DNA of 64,000 nucleotides. Source: Gemmata sp051859125. Lineage in GTDB: Bacteria; Planctomycetota; Planctomycetia; Gemmatales; Gemmataceae. The stretch covers positions 1-64,000 of the forward strand of contig NZ_JBHYGG010000247.1 in the NCBI RefSeq assembly GCF_051859125.1, given 5' to 3'. The notes below the pieces were generated by a model. That model saw only the letters and a list, made by a program, of their open reading frames with translations, was not told where the DNA came from and searched no databases. This document shows, in pieces, positions 31,397-40,747 of the stretch. How positions within the stretch are numbered: position 1 is the stretch's first letter; the number at the start of each line of letters is the position of its first letter. The position numbers and the translations under genes are program-made.

Positions 31397-32167
31397 TCAG
31401 ACGCCCAGGCCGACGACGGCCCCGGCCTCGGTGATCGCGGTGCCCTCCACGATCCGCCAGCCCGGGTCCGCGACCCCGTTGGCGTCGAGGCCGGTCAGGT
31501 CCGCGGCGTTGAAGAACCCGCTCGCGTACGCGAGCGGGTTGAGCCCCGGGTTCCCGGTCTCGATGGCGACGGTGCCGGACCCGACCGGGTCCGACCCCCA
31601 GTCGTACTTGAGCGGGCACCGGGCGACCGTCGGGTTGTTGTTGGTGCCGGCGTCGGTGTACACGTCGTACTGCCCGGCCCCGGCGGTGCCCGGCGTGGTC
31701 CGGGTCAGGGCGGCCGCGGGGGCCGTGCCGGCGGTGAACGTCGAGTTGCCGAGCGCCAGGTACCCGCCGATGCGGACGCTGGCGAGCTGGCCCTGGAACG
31801 TGATGGTGAAGCTGGTCCCGGGGGTGCCGGCGACGAGCGTGTTGCCCGCGCCCCAGATGGCGTCGCAGGCGGTCTGGAGCTGCGCGACCGAGGCGTGGGC
31901 GCTGACGAGGTTGGCGGTCTCGGCCGAGTACACCTTGTCGGCGGTGTAGTCGAGCCGGAGCTTCGAACCGGTCGGGGCGCCGGAGATGGCGATCGTCCAC
32001 ACGGCGCTCGCGGCCGTGCCGCCGACGCACCCCAGGACGAGGCCCTTGACGTACCGGCCCCCGGTGCCGAACGGGCCGCCCACCGGCAGGCGGACGGGCC
32101 GCTCGCTGGCGAGGTGCGGGGCGAAGGCCGGCTTGAGCGGCGTGTGCGAGAACTGGCGGGTCAGCAT
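31397..32167 (-). CDS. Head decoration or capsid-associated protein
   Basis: 256 residues, Gly/Ala/Thr-rich and beta-style (VKGLVLGCVGGTAASAVWTI; GTSFTITFQGQLASVRIGGY). It lies between the protease/scaffold and the major capsid gene, the usual place of decoration proteins. The repeated GTAPAAALTRTTPGTAGAGQ stretch is low-complexity. No named family. Confidence 0.55.
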   Translation of the reverse strand: MLTRQFSHTPLKPAFAPHLASERPVRLPVGGPFGTGGRYVKGLVLGCVGGTAASAVWTIAISGAPTGSKLRLDYTADKVYSAETANLVSAHASVAQLQTACDAIWGAGNTLVAGTPGTSFTITFQGQLASVRIGGYLALGNSTFTAGTAPAAALTRTTPGTAGAGQYDVYTDAGTNNNPTVARCPLKYDWGSDPVGSGTVAIETGNPGLNPLAYASGFFNAADLTGLDANGVADPGWRIVEGTAITEAGAVVGLGV

Positions 32168-32249
32168 CGGTCGGCTCCGCGTGGGGGTCCGGGTGGGTGG
32201 CCCCCGGGCCGCGGCCCGGGGCGTGGTGGTCCGTCGGGGCGGCCCGCGG

Positions 32250-33587
32250 TCAGGCGGCCGCGGGCTTGCTCAGCCGCTCGTGGACGCGGGGGTTGGTGCC
32301 CCGCAGGCCGTCGAGCAGCTTGCGGCCGGCGGGGGACAGGCCGGTGCCGGTCGCCGGGCCGCGGTCGTCGATCTGGTCCACGAGCAGCGGGTTGGTCGGC
32401 AGGGCCGCGAACTCGGCCGCCAGGTCCGCGAACACCTTGGTGCGGTGCGCCTCGAAGTCGCTGTCGGCGGCGAACGTCTGCCCCCGGGCCTCGTCGAGCA
32501 GGAGCTTCTTCTTCGCCGCGAGCTGCGCGGGGGTCATCTTGGCGAGCTTCTTGCCGCCGACCTCGGCCTGGTTGTGCCGGGCGGCCACGGCGTCGAACCC
32601 GGCGGAGAACGCCTGGGCGCGGGCCGCCATCTGGCCCTCGGCCGCCTTCTTCTGCGACTCGCCCGCGGCCGCCTCCATCGCACCCATCCGCTTCGTGCAG
32701 TCGGCGTTGAACGCCTTCTGCTCGTCGGCGAACGCCTTGAACGCGGTCATCAGCTCGCCGCCGTCACCGGGCTTGGGGGGCGTGGGGGGGGCTGACATCG
32801 TCGTGCCGGTCGCGGCGGGCAGGGCGGCCTTCATCGCGGCGATCTGCTCCGGGGAGAACCCGGCGGCGGCGAGGGCGGCTTCTTGTTCGGGGGTCATGGC
32901 GGTCCTGGTGGGTTGGGGGACGGCAGCGGAGAAGAACAGGGACCGGGCCGCGTAGGTCCGCCCGTTGACTTCGACGGGTTCGGCGGGGGCGGCGGCGGCG
33001 AGCCTCCGGGCCACCTCCATCGCGGGGCCGAGGACCGACGCGACGTCGTGGTCCGGCGGCACGGGCGTCCCGTCCGCGAACACGGCGTAGGGCCGCGGTA
33101 CGTCGAGCACCGCGGGCCGCTCCTCGCCGAGCAGCGAGACGCCGGTCATGATCGGGCCGGCGATCTTCCGGGCGGGGTCGCGGGGGTCGGGGTAGTCGGG
33201 GATGATCTCGATCGACCCGCCGTCAATGTGGCCGCCGTTCATGAGCCCGCCGAACTTGGTCGGCACGTTGTCGGCCCACACGCGGGGGCGGCCGTCCGCG
33301 CCCATCTCCAGGCGGCGGACCCGCCCGATGTTCGGCAGGCCCAGGCTCAGGGCCGCGAGCCGCTGGGCGCGGTCGTGCCCGAGCTTGACCTTGGCCTTCA
33401 GGAGCGGGCCGCCGGCCGCGTCCCGGAGCTCCGCGCCGTCGACCGACAGCAGGCGGAAGTTCGCGACCATCCGCTCCAGGTCCGCGGGCGGGTAATTGTC
33501 GCCCTTGTGGAACCCGTGCACGAACACCGGCCACGCGCGGATCTCGCACGTCGGCGGCAGGTCGGCGGGGGTCACGGGGGCCGGCAT
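32250..33587 (-). CDS. Prohead protease/scaffold protein (Mu gpI-like)
   Basis: 445 residues from ATG 33587. The N-terminal half is protease-like: FVHGFHKGDNYPPADLERMV, KVKLGHDRAQRLAALSLGLP, VPTKFGGLMNGGHIDGGSIE, a set typical of Mu-type maturation proteases (H and S/E positions plausible). The C-terminal half from about MTPEQEAALAAAGFSPEQIA is a helical scaffold (QKAFNADCTKRMGAMEAAAG). An internal start could yield the scaffold alone. It precedes decoration and capsid genes. Confidence 0.65.
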   Translation of the reverse strand: MPAPVTPADLPPTCEIRAWPVFVHGFHKGDNYPPADLERMVANFRLLSVDGAELRDAAGGPLLKAKVKLGHDRAQRLAALSLGLPNIGRVRRLEMGADGRPRVWADNVPTKFGGLMNGGHIDGGSIEIIPDYPDPRDPARKIAGPIMTGVSLLGEERPAVLDVPRPYAVFADGTPVPPDHDVASVLGPAMEVARRLAAAAPAEPVEVNGRTYAARSLFFSAAVPQPTRTAMTPEQEAALAAAGFSPEQIAAMKAALPAATGTTMSAPPTPPKPGDGGELMTAFKAFADEQKAFNADCTKRMGAMEAAAGESQKKAAEGQMAARAQAFSAGFDAVAARHNQAEVGGKKLAKMTPAQLAAKKKLLLDEARGQTFAADSDFEAHRTKVFADLAAEFAALPTNPLLVDQIDDRGPATGTGLSPAGRKLLDGLRGTNPRVHERLSKPAAA

Positions 33588-33606
33588 GGGAGCATGGTGC
33601 CGGGCG

Positions 33607-33616
33607 GGGTTGCCTG
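33607..33616 (-). promoter_or_regulatory. Late-unit motif CAGGCAACCC
   Basis: 20 bp before the protease start, followed by CGCCCGGCACCATGC as at 27554. It marks the restart of leftward transcription after the plus-strand gene 33666-33869. Confidence 0.6.
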
Positions 33617-33665
33617 ACGGGAGGCGGCGGTGTGGTAGAGTTCCGGACCGGTGGAGGATCGCGCG

Positions 33666-33869
33666 ATGGCTGCGGGGAAGGCGAGCGTGCGGGTCGGCCG
33701 CCCGAAGCGGGTCGGCGGTCAGTGGGTCGTGACCTTCGTGTACTGCTTCCCCGGGGTGTCGCCGCGGTACGTGCCGCGGGCGTTCGCGACGGAACAAGAA
33801 GCGCGTGCGGCCGCGGCTGAGGAAACGGAGCCGCCCCCGAGGTCCTCGGGGGCGGTCGGCGAGCGGTGA
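33666..33869 (+). CDS. Very small plus-strand phage protein
   Basis: 67 residues: MAAGKASVRVGRPKRVGGQW, VVTFVYCFPGVSPRYVPRAF, then an acidic tail. A basic beta segment with a proline turn. It lies against the late operon between protease and portal genes. Function unknown; possibly a late cargo gene. Confidence 0.5.
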   Translation: MAAGKASVRVGRPKRVGGQWVVTFVYCFPGVSPRYVPRAFATEQEARAAAAEETEPPPRSSGAVGER

Positions 33870-33918
33870 GCGACTTCGTTCCGCGACGGGCGAGGGGCCG
33901 CGGCGGGTTGCCGGTCGA

Positions 33919-36900
33919 TCAGCCCGCGGGCCGGGGCGGCTGCCGGTCGATTAGCCGGCGGCGGATGGTCGCGCCGTTCCGCTTGTGGATCCGGTCGAAC
34001 AACTCGGCCGCGAGTCCGGCCCGGGTGCGGCTCGTCGGCCGGTGCCCGATCGCCGCCGCGACGGCCTGCAGCTCGCCCAGCGGCATCGCGTCGAGGTGCC
34101 CCTTCGCCGCCGCGAGGTCGGCCGGGGTCGCGGCGGCCGCGTTCGCGTACGTCGCCGCGACGGCGCGGCCGGCGGGGGTGGCCGGGGCCGCGGGCCGCTT
34201 CTCCGGGGGCACGTGCCCCACCGGGGCGGGGCGGGCGGGGCCGGTCCGGGGCTTCGGCTTCGGGGCCGCGGCCCGCCCGCCGATCACGTCCTCCGGGGAC
34301 AGGGCCGGCTCGTCCATGAACGCACTGGTCCGCTTGTGGTCGGCAGACCCCGGGCGGTAGATCACGGCGTTCCGCAGCTTCGCGCCGTGGCGGTCGAAGA
34401 TGCTGTGCACCAACTGCCGCACCGGGTCGCCGACGACGTGCCGGCCCAACCCGCGGATCACCTCCGCCGCCTGCGCCTTGGTCAGCTGGGCCGCGGCCCG
34501 CATCGCGGTGTTAAACTCGCTGCTCTTGGTCGCCGGGCCGAACCCCTCGATCTGCTTCCCGAGGGCAACATGGTCCGCCGCCGGAACCGTGGGAGCGGCC
34601 GGTGCGGGCTTTGGGGCCGCGGGGGGCTTGGCCGGTGCCGGTGCCGGTGCCGGTGCCGGGGGAGGTGCCGCGGGCTTCGCCGCGGGCCGGCTCGCGGCCT
34701 CGAACTCGTCGTCCGTGGGGGCAGCGTCGTCGGCCCCGGTGCGGCCGGCCTGCGTGCCCCGGCGGCGGGCAGTGATCTCGTCGGCGATCTGCTGCTGGGT
34801 CCTGGCGGGGGCGGGTGCGGCGGGGGGCGCAGGCCCGCCGAACGCGGCCTCGGCGTCCGGTCGGAGCGCGTCGGCGTGGGCCGCCCCCTTCATCGGCAGC
34901 GGCTTGTCGAACACTTCCGGCGCGCCGGTCCCGGTCCCGCCCTCGCGCTCGGTGGGCCACAGGCCGTGCCCCTTGAACACGAACGCCGCCTTCGGGAAGT
35001 CCCGCTCGATCGCGGCGGTCGGGGTGTCGGTCGCGTACAGGAGCCGGGCGAACTCCGCGAGCCCCTCGCTCGGGGACCGGCCGGCGTAGGTCGTGAGCGG
35101 GGCCTCGCCGCCCGCGTCCGGGTCGTGCTGGATCTCGGAGCCGAAGGCGTGCCGCCACTGCGGGGAGTTGCTGATCTCGTTGTCCGGGCCGTCGATGGCG
35201 TGGCCCAGTTCGTGGGCGTAGACGTGGTGCGCGAGCATCTCCCCGGTGCCGTGCCGCCCGGGGTAGTCCTTGCCCCCGTCGCCGTCGACGTGGACCGACC
35301 GGACCGTCGGGGCGTACACGCCGCCGACCCGCAGCTCGCCCCGCTTCATCTGCGCGAGGTACCCGAGCCACTCCTTCTGGGTCGCGTCGTCGATCTCCGG
35401 GTCGCGGAGCACCTCCCGGGCGGCCCCGAGGCCGACGGACTCCGCGTCCGGGTGGAAGTGGGCGCTCTCGAGGTGCCGTTCGAGGCGGGTGTGGGCCGCG
35501 GCGGGGAGCCGGGCGGCCACCCGGTCGACCGCCGCGTGGTACCGCTGCCGCTGCTCGGGGGACAGGCCGGGCGAGGCGTCGACCGCCTCCTTGAACTTGG
35601 CGACCCCGCGCTTGACCTCGGGGGCGTTGGCCCCGAAGTCGAACGAGTCGTCGCCGTCACTCAGGTCGTCGGCGGCGTCGCCGGGCTCTCCGGCGGCGTC
35701 GAGGTAGTCGCGGGGGTCGTCTGATCCTTGGTCAGCGCCTTCGCCGTGTTCTCCCAAATCTCCTTCTGCAACTTCAGCTTGTGCGCTTTCTTGGCCGCGT
35801 CGTACAACGGCTGCAATTTCGGCGGGATCGGCGAGTCGTTCGGCTTCGGCACGCTGCTGCTCCTTGTAGTAGGTGTCGAGCGCCGCCTCGTGCCGCTCGG
35901 TCAGGTCGGCTGCGAGAGTATGGGCCCGGTCCCGGATCAAGTCAAGGACGTGTTCCGTCGCGTCCTTCCCGTCGGGCACCCGGATGTACCCGCTCGACTC
36001 CAGTTCCTGGGCAATCTGGTCCAGCCCGCGGCCGCCCTTCTTGAACACCGACAGCGGCACGCCGTCGTTGATCGCGTCCTTCATGCTCCCGTAGTGGGCC
36101 TGCAGCGCGAGGCTGTGCGGGTCGATCCCGCCGAAGTCTCGCACCTTGTTGATGACCGTGTCCTGGTACTTCCGCTTCCGGGGCTTCTCCTTCTTCGGGG
36201 CGACCGGCTTCGGAAGCTCCTCCGGCACCGCCACCGCCTTCGGCAGCAGCCCCGCCGCCCGACGCATCTCGTCGGCCGCGTCGCCCGTGATGCCCTGTTC
36301 CTTGAGCCGCGCCTCGAACGCGTGGGCCCTGGCGTGGGCGACCAGCGCCGCGGCCATGTCCGCCTTGACCGCCCCGCCGCCGAACCCGGCCCTGAGGGCG
36401 TTGGCCCGCATGGTTCGCCGCACCTCGCGCAAATGGGCGACGGTCACGGCGGGGTCGGCCAGGTGGTCGGCCAGGGCGTGCAGGTCGTCGGCGGTCAGCT
36501 CGGCCCGCAGGTCGGCCGCCTTCGCCAGCCGGGCGAGCACCGCCGCCCCGCGGTCCCGGGCGGCGGCCCGCTGCTGCGAGGCCGGCGGGGCCTTGGCGGG
36601 CAGGGCGAGTTGCGCCTCCAGCTTCGCCGCGTCCTCCGGCCGCACCTGTTCGCGGAGCTGCCGCGCCTTCTCGGGGTCGGTCTTCGCGTCCTCGATGTCG
36701 CCCTTCTTGATGAAGTGCCCGCCCCGGCCCCGCGGGTGGTCGGACTCGTTCCACGAGCCCGCGGCGAACGTCGCCGGCTCGCCCGCGAACCGCGACAGGA
36801 GGCCCGGGTCGTCGACGTGCTCCCGGATGTAATCCAGCCCGCCCGCGGGGTCGTCGCCGGCCTCGCGCGCGGCGATGGCGTAGTCGATCAGGGCGAGGGC

Positions 36901-39294
36901 GAGGGCCCCGGCGTCGTCCGGGTCGGGACTGCCGGTCCCGACCCCACCGCCGGCCGCGAAGCTCCTGTCGCGGCCGGCGTTGGCCCGCTCCCCGACCCGC
37001 TTCGCCTCCGCAGCGGTCGCGGCGGCGACGTACCGGGCCGGCACCCGGGCGACCCCGTCCCGCTCGGCCCACGCCAGGCGGTGGTGCCCGTCCACGACGT
37101 AGTCCCGCCCGTCCGCCGGGTCGCGCCAGGCGAGGAGCTCCTTGCACTTCGCCGGGTCGAACGGCTCGCCGGGCAGCGCGCGCACGGTGCCGTCGGCCGC
37201 CGCCCCGTCGCGGAACTGGAACCGGTCCGGGTCGGCGACGAGTTGGGCCGTCGGCAGGTGGACCACCCCGCCGGCCGGCGCGGCGGAAAACGTCTTGCCC
37301 TGCTTCTGCTTGCGCAGCCACCGGTCGACAGCGTCCTCCGCGAACTCCTGGCACTCGCCGCGGTTCTTCCGCGGGGCCTCCACCGTGCCACGGCACGCGG
37401 GACAGTTGGCGTGATCGATGTGCAGCCACTGGACCGGGTCATCGTCCCGGGCGCTGGTGCCGCTCCCGTGAATGCCGGCCCACGTCCAGGCGTCCTCCCA
37501 GTCGTTCGCGCCGGCCCAGAGTTCCGCGCCGCCGGGCAGGTCCTTGATCTTCTCGTAGTTCTCCGGGCGGCTGAACTCCTTCGGCCGGTCGCCGTCGGCC
37601 GCGGAGAACCTCTTCGCGGCCGCGTCGGGCCCCTCGGGGCGCTCGGCCCACGCCCACGCGGACGCGCCGCCGCGGCGCGCCTGCTTCCGCATCAGCCTGG
37701 TGGCGGCCGCGAACGGCCCTACGCCCATGCCGAACTGCTCGTGCAGGTCGCCGGGGTAGTGCCCGTGGCGGCTCGCGAGGAAGTACTGCGAGAAGTTCGC
37801 GGCCTCGGTCGCCGGGAACGTGCCGTCCGGGGCCGCGCTCATCGTCTGCGGGGCCGAGGGCGGGAGGGCCGGCGGGGCCCCGGGCGGCCCGGCGGGCTCC
37901 GGCGGGACCGGTGCGGGCTGCGGATCCGGGGGGCCTCCCCCCGGCCCGGGGCCGGGCGGGGCGCCGGGCGCGCCCGGCCCCGGCTGCCCGGGGAGAGGCG
38001 GCGGGTTGAGGATGTCGTCCGGGTCGCTCGCGTCGCCGGGGAGCCACCGCGACACCTCGTGGACCTGCCGCTTCGAGATGGGCAGGCGGAGCTTGTTCAG
38101 CACCGTGTCGGCCGCGTCGAGTTGCTGCTTGATCTCGGCGTGGTTCGCGGCCCCGAGCGCCGCCACGGGGAGCTTCACCTGCGGGCCGAAGTTCGGCCGC
38201 ACGATGGCCGGGATGACGTGGAGCGAGATGAAGTGGGCCACGTCCTTCGCGAGCACGTCCTCGTCGGCGTCGGACGCCGACTTGTGGACGGCCGAACTGC
38301 CCCGGGCGTCGCCGCCGCCCTGGCCCTGGAGGAACGGCAGGTACACGCCCCGGACCGACAGGAACACGTCCTCGCGGAGCTTGTTGACCTTCGCCTCGAA
38401 CGCCTGGAACGAGGCCGCGGACGCGAGGTTGAGGACCTCGATCGAGTCCTCGGACGAGGTGACCGCCCACCCCATCGCGTAGATCTCCTTGAGCGCGCCC
38501 TCGAGGAGCTTGCGCTTGTTCCCGTCCTTGACCTTGCCGTGGAAGTACGGCATGCCGCACCGCTTGATCGCGACGTACCACGCCTTGTAGGCGTCCTCGA
38601 TGAGCTCGACGGCCCGCACCACGGCCCGCAGGTCGCTCTGGCCGAACGGGTTCGAGTGCCAGCCGTTGTGGGTGTAGATCAGCACCTTGGCCGGGGAGTA
38701 CGGCTGGAGCCCGTACACGAGGTTGACGACCCCCGTGACGTTGCGGTGCTGGTCGAGGGTGAGCCGGAGCCAGTGCGAGTCGAGCGACCGGGCGTGCTTG
38801 AGGCCCCAGAGCCCCTCCCACTCGGGCGTGTCCGCCGGCCCCGTGCCGTCGCCGATCTGCCGCAGGGTGAGTTCGAGCGGGCTCCACCCGTCCACGAAGG
38901 CCGGGGTGAGGATGTCCTGGATGAGCCCGTGCGTGCTCCGCTTGGACCACTGAATGCTCCACTTGACCCACTCGGTCGCGCGGGCCGCCTCCGCGCTCCG
39001 GCGGTCGGGGTTGAGCACCGTGAAGTCGAGCGACGCGATCGCGTTGGCCTTGTCGCGGACGGCGGCCCGGACGCTCGGCTCCTTGAGGTACGCCTCGCGG
39101 AACAGCATCCGCATCGCCGCCGTCTCGCGGCCGTCGTTGTCCAGGTCGAGCGGCCCGCGCCACGGCATCGACAGCGGGTCGGAGAACACCGCGTCCCGGG
39201 TCAGGTCCACGCCGCCGCCGGCGCGGTGCGAGGGGACCGGGGCGTCGGCCGCCGAGCGGCCGAAGACGGAACGAACGCCTGACCAGAAGCCCAT
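33919..39294 (-). CDS. Giant portal fusion: DUF935 portal + ParB-like + zinc metallopeptidase
   Basis: 1791 residues in one uninterrupted frame. Residues 1-440 are a Mu gp29-type (DUF935) portal (RSTHGLIQDILTPAFVDGW; AVVRAVELIEDAYKAWYVAI). A Pro/Gly linker (440-505) leads to a Cys pair (HANCPACRG), a ParB/Srx-like segment with VDGHHRLAWAERDG (734-747), an SDHPRGRGGHF box near 850, helical regions, and a peptidase with HELGHAID (H1361, E1362, H1365) and a downstream SEGLAEFARLL giving the third ligand. A second linker and a SAP-like end follow. A normal portal is about 500 residues. Fused enzymes may act on injection. Confidence 0.8.
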   Translation of the reverse strand: MGFWSGVRSVFGRSAADAPVPSHRAGGGVDLTRDAVFSDPLSMPWRGPLDLDNDGRETAAMRMLFREAYLKEPSVRAAVRDKANAIASLDFTVLNPDRRSAEAARATEWVKWSIQWSKRSTHGLIQDILTPAFVDGWSPLELTLRQIGDGTGPADTPEWEGLWGLKHARSLDSHWLRLTLDQHRNVTGVVNLVYGLQPYSPAKVLIYTHNGWHSNPFGQSDLRAVVRAVELIEDAYKAWYVAIKRCGMPYFHGKVKDGNKRKLLEGALKEIYAMGWAVTSSEDSIEVLNLASAASFQAFEAKVNKLREDVFLSVRGVYLPFLQGQGGGDARGSSAVHKSASDADEDVLAKDVAHFISLHVIPAIVRPNFGPQVKLPVAALGAANHAEIKQQLDAADTVLNKLRLPISKRQVHEVSRWLPGDASDPDDILNPPPLPGQPGPGAPGAPPGPGPGGGPPDPQPAPVPPEPAGPPGAPPALPPSAPQTMSAAPDGTFPATEAANFSQYFLASRHGHYPGDLHEQFGMGVGPFAAATRLMRKQARRGGASAWAWAERPEGPDAAAKRFSAADGDRPKEFSRPENYEKIKDLPGGAELWAGANDWEDAWTWAGIHGSGTSARDDDPVQWLHIDHANCPACRGTVEAPRKNRGECQEFAEDAVDRWLRKQKQGKTFSAAPAGGVVHLPTAQLVADPDRFQFRDGAAADGTVRALPGEPFDPAKCKELLAWRDPADGRDYVVDGHHRLAWAERDGVARVPARYVAAATAAEAKRVGERANAGRDRSFAAGGGVGTGSPDPDDAGALALALIDYAIAAREAGDDPAGGLDYIREHVDDPGLLSRFAGEPATFAAGSWNESDHPRGRGGHFIKKGDIEDAKTDPEKARQLREQVRPEDAAKLEAQLALPAKAPPASQQRAAARDRGAAVLARLAKAADLRAELTADDLHALADHLADPAVTVAHLREVRRTMRANALRAGFGGGAVKADMAAALVAHARAHAFEARLKEQGITGDAADEMRRAAGLLPKAVAVPEELPKPVAPKKEKPRKRKYQDTVINKVRDFGGIDPHSLALQAHYGSMKDAINDGVPLSVFKKGGRGLDQIAQELESSGYIRVPDGKDATEHVLDLIRDRAHTLAADLTERHEAALDTYYKEQQRAEAERLADPAEIAAVVRRGQESAQAEVAEGDLGEHGEGADQGSDDPRDYLDAAGEPGDAADDLSDGDDSFDFGANAPEVKRGVAKFKEAVDASPGLSPEQRQRYHAAVDRVAARLPAAAHTRLERHLESAHFHPDAESVGLGAAREVLRDPEIDDATQKEWLGYLAQMKRGELRVGGVYAPTVRSVHVDGDGGKDYPGRHGTGEMLAHHVYAHELGHAIDGPDNEISNSPQWRHAFGSEIQHDPDAGGEAPLTTYAGRSPSEGLAEFARLLYATDTPTAAIERDFPKAAFVFKGHGLWPTEREGGTGTGAPEVFDKPLPMKGAAHADALRPDAEAAFGGPAPPAAPAPARTQQQIADEITARRRGTQAGRTGADDAAPTDDEFEAASRPAAKPAAPPPAPAPAPAPAKPPAAPKPAPAAPTVPAADHVALGKQIEGFGPATKSSEFNTAMRAAAQLTKAQAAEVIRGLGRHVVGDPVRQLVHSIFDRHGAKLRNAVIYRPGSADHKRTSAFMDEPALSPEDVIGGRAAAPKPKPRTGPARPAPVGHVPPEKRPAAPATPAGRAVAATYANAAAATPADLAAAKGHLDAMPLGELQAVAAAIGHRPTSRTRAGLAAELFDRIHKRNGATIRRRLIDRQPPRPAG

Positions 39295-39331
39295 TGCCGG
39301 CCCTCGGGGTGCTGGCTGAGTGTGAGCGGCG

Positions 39332-39361
39332 GGGTTGCCTGATCGCGGGCCGGGTTGCCTG
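39332..39361 (-). promoter_or_regulatory. Late-unit motif, two copies upstream of the portal
   Basis: CAGGCAACCC at 39341-39332 and again at 39361-39352, 20 bp apart, between terminase and portal genes. The far copy abuts the terminase stop. Confidence 0.6.
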
Positions 39362-40747
39362 TCACCGCCCCAGCGAGGAGAGCCCGTCCCACGCGGTGCC
39401 GCCGCCGTAGGGCGTGTACGCGTCGGCCGCGCCCGCGGAGTAGTGGGCGTCCACCCACCGGGCCGCGTACCGCAGCGCGTCCATGCCGTGGTCGTTGGCC
39501 GCGACCGGCTCGTCCTTCAGGAACTTCGGGTCCCACACGTACCCCGCCAGCTCCTCGAGGGTCGAGGCGGGCCGCCCCTCGTCCACCAGGAGCGGGTCCG
39601 CCCCCGGGCCGCGGAGCGTCTCGCGGCACCCCTCGGCGAAGAAGATCCGCGGCCGGCCGGGGGCGCCGTCGGGCCGGGGCTCGCGGTCGAACCGGGCCTG
39701 GGTCGTCTGGATGCCGCGGTCGCGGTCCGCCTTGTCGGCCATCTCGAGGGGGACGCCGCTGGCCCGCTCGAACTCGCGCCGCTTGTCCTCGTCGTGGTCG
39801 CACACCGCCCCGTGCGGGACCGGCTCGCGCCCGGCGTCGATCTCGGCCCGCGCCCACCGGCCCAGCTCGTCGGCCCGCATGTGCGTCTGGAACACCTCGC
39901 GGTAGTGGCTCATCCGGCCCTCGCCGTCGACGGCCCAGAGCTGCAGGACCGTCGGGGACCGGTCGCCCCAGTCGATCGCCCACACCCGGGGCCACTCGGG
40001 CGAGGGCCGCCACCCGGCCGGGAGCCCGTGGGCCGCCTGGTCGAAGGCGTACACGGCCCCCTCGGCCGACACCCACTTGCCCTCGAGGAACCGCTTCCGC
40101 CGGGTGCCGGTCATCTGCCGGAGCCGCCCGTGGACGTAGCGCCGCCCGGCGTCGGTCCAGGCCCGCGCCCGGTGGTCGAAGTACCGCGGGTTCTCGCAGT
40201 GGGTCGTCGGCACGAGCCGGCACCGCCCGGCCTGGCACCGCTTGTACAGCCAGTGGTGCGGGCTCGTCGGGTTGCAGTCCCCGAGGAGCTGGTCGAACGG
40301 CCCGGCGTTGGCCCGGAGCCGGCCCCCGAGCGTCTCCCAGTCCACGAGCGACAGGTCCGTCGCCTCGGGCACGTAGATCAGGTCCCACTCGGACGAGAGC
40401 ACCTTGTCCGGCTTGTCCATGCCGCCGGTGACCAGGACCGACTTGTTCGCGAACCGATACGCGTGGCGGTGCCCGCGGTCGATCGGCTTGGCGATGATCG
40501 GGTGCCCGTCCCCGAGCAGGTCGCGCTCCCAGGTGACGAGCGCGGTCTCGGTGAGGCTGTGCCGGGTCTTGCGGACGATGAGCATCCGCGCGCCCGGGAA
40601 CCGGTCCCCGAACCACAGCACCTTGGCGAGGTTGGCCAGGGTCTTGCCGGTCCCGGCCGGCCCGGCCAAGAGGACCTCCCGCGAGGCCGCGTCCCGGAAC
40701 GCGGCCAGGCTGCCGCCGCACAGTTCGAACCGGCGCTCAGGTGCCAC
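39362..40747 (-). CDS. terL: Terminase large subunit
   Basis: 461 residues. ATPase: Walker A GPAGTGKT (29-36), arginine strand ARMLIVRKTRHSLTETAL, Walker B-type WDLIYVPEATDL, motif with GDCNPTSPHHWLYKR. Nuclease: VWAIDWGDRSPTVLQLW with its first Asp and NDHGMDALRYAARW near the C-terminus. It packages DNA into the prohead and cuts it. It overlaps the small subunit by 11 bp. Confidence 0.93.
   Translation of the reverse strand: MAPERRFELCGGSLAAFRDAASREVLLAGPAGTGKTLANLAKVLWFGDRFPGARMLIVRKTRHSLTETALVTWERDLLGDGHPIIAKPIDRGHRHAYRFANKSVLVTGGMDKPDKVLSSEWDLIYVPEATDLSLVDWETLGGRLRANAGPFDQLLGDCNPTSPHHWLYKRCQAGRCRLVPTTHCENPRYFDHRARAWTDAGRRYVHGRLRQMTGTRRKRFLEGKWVSAEGAVYAFDQAAHGLPAGWRPSPEWPRVWAIDWGDRSPTVLQLWAVDGEGRMSHYREVFQTHMRADELGRWARAEIDAGREPVPHGAVCDHDEDKRREFERASGVPLEMADKADRDRGIQTTQARFDREPRPDGAPGRPRIFFAEGCRETLRGPGADPLLVDEGRPASTLEELAGYVWDPKFLKDEPVAANDHGMDALRYAARWVDAHYSAGAADAYTPYGGGTAWDGLSSLGR

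Noticed and set aside
35728..39282. Long plus-strand open frame of 1184 codons opposite the portal gene
   Set aside because: It is the antisense shadow of a GC-rich gene: Arg/Gly/Val-rich with no domain, while the minus frame shows portal and peptidase motifs.
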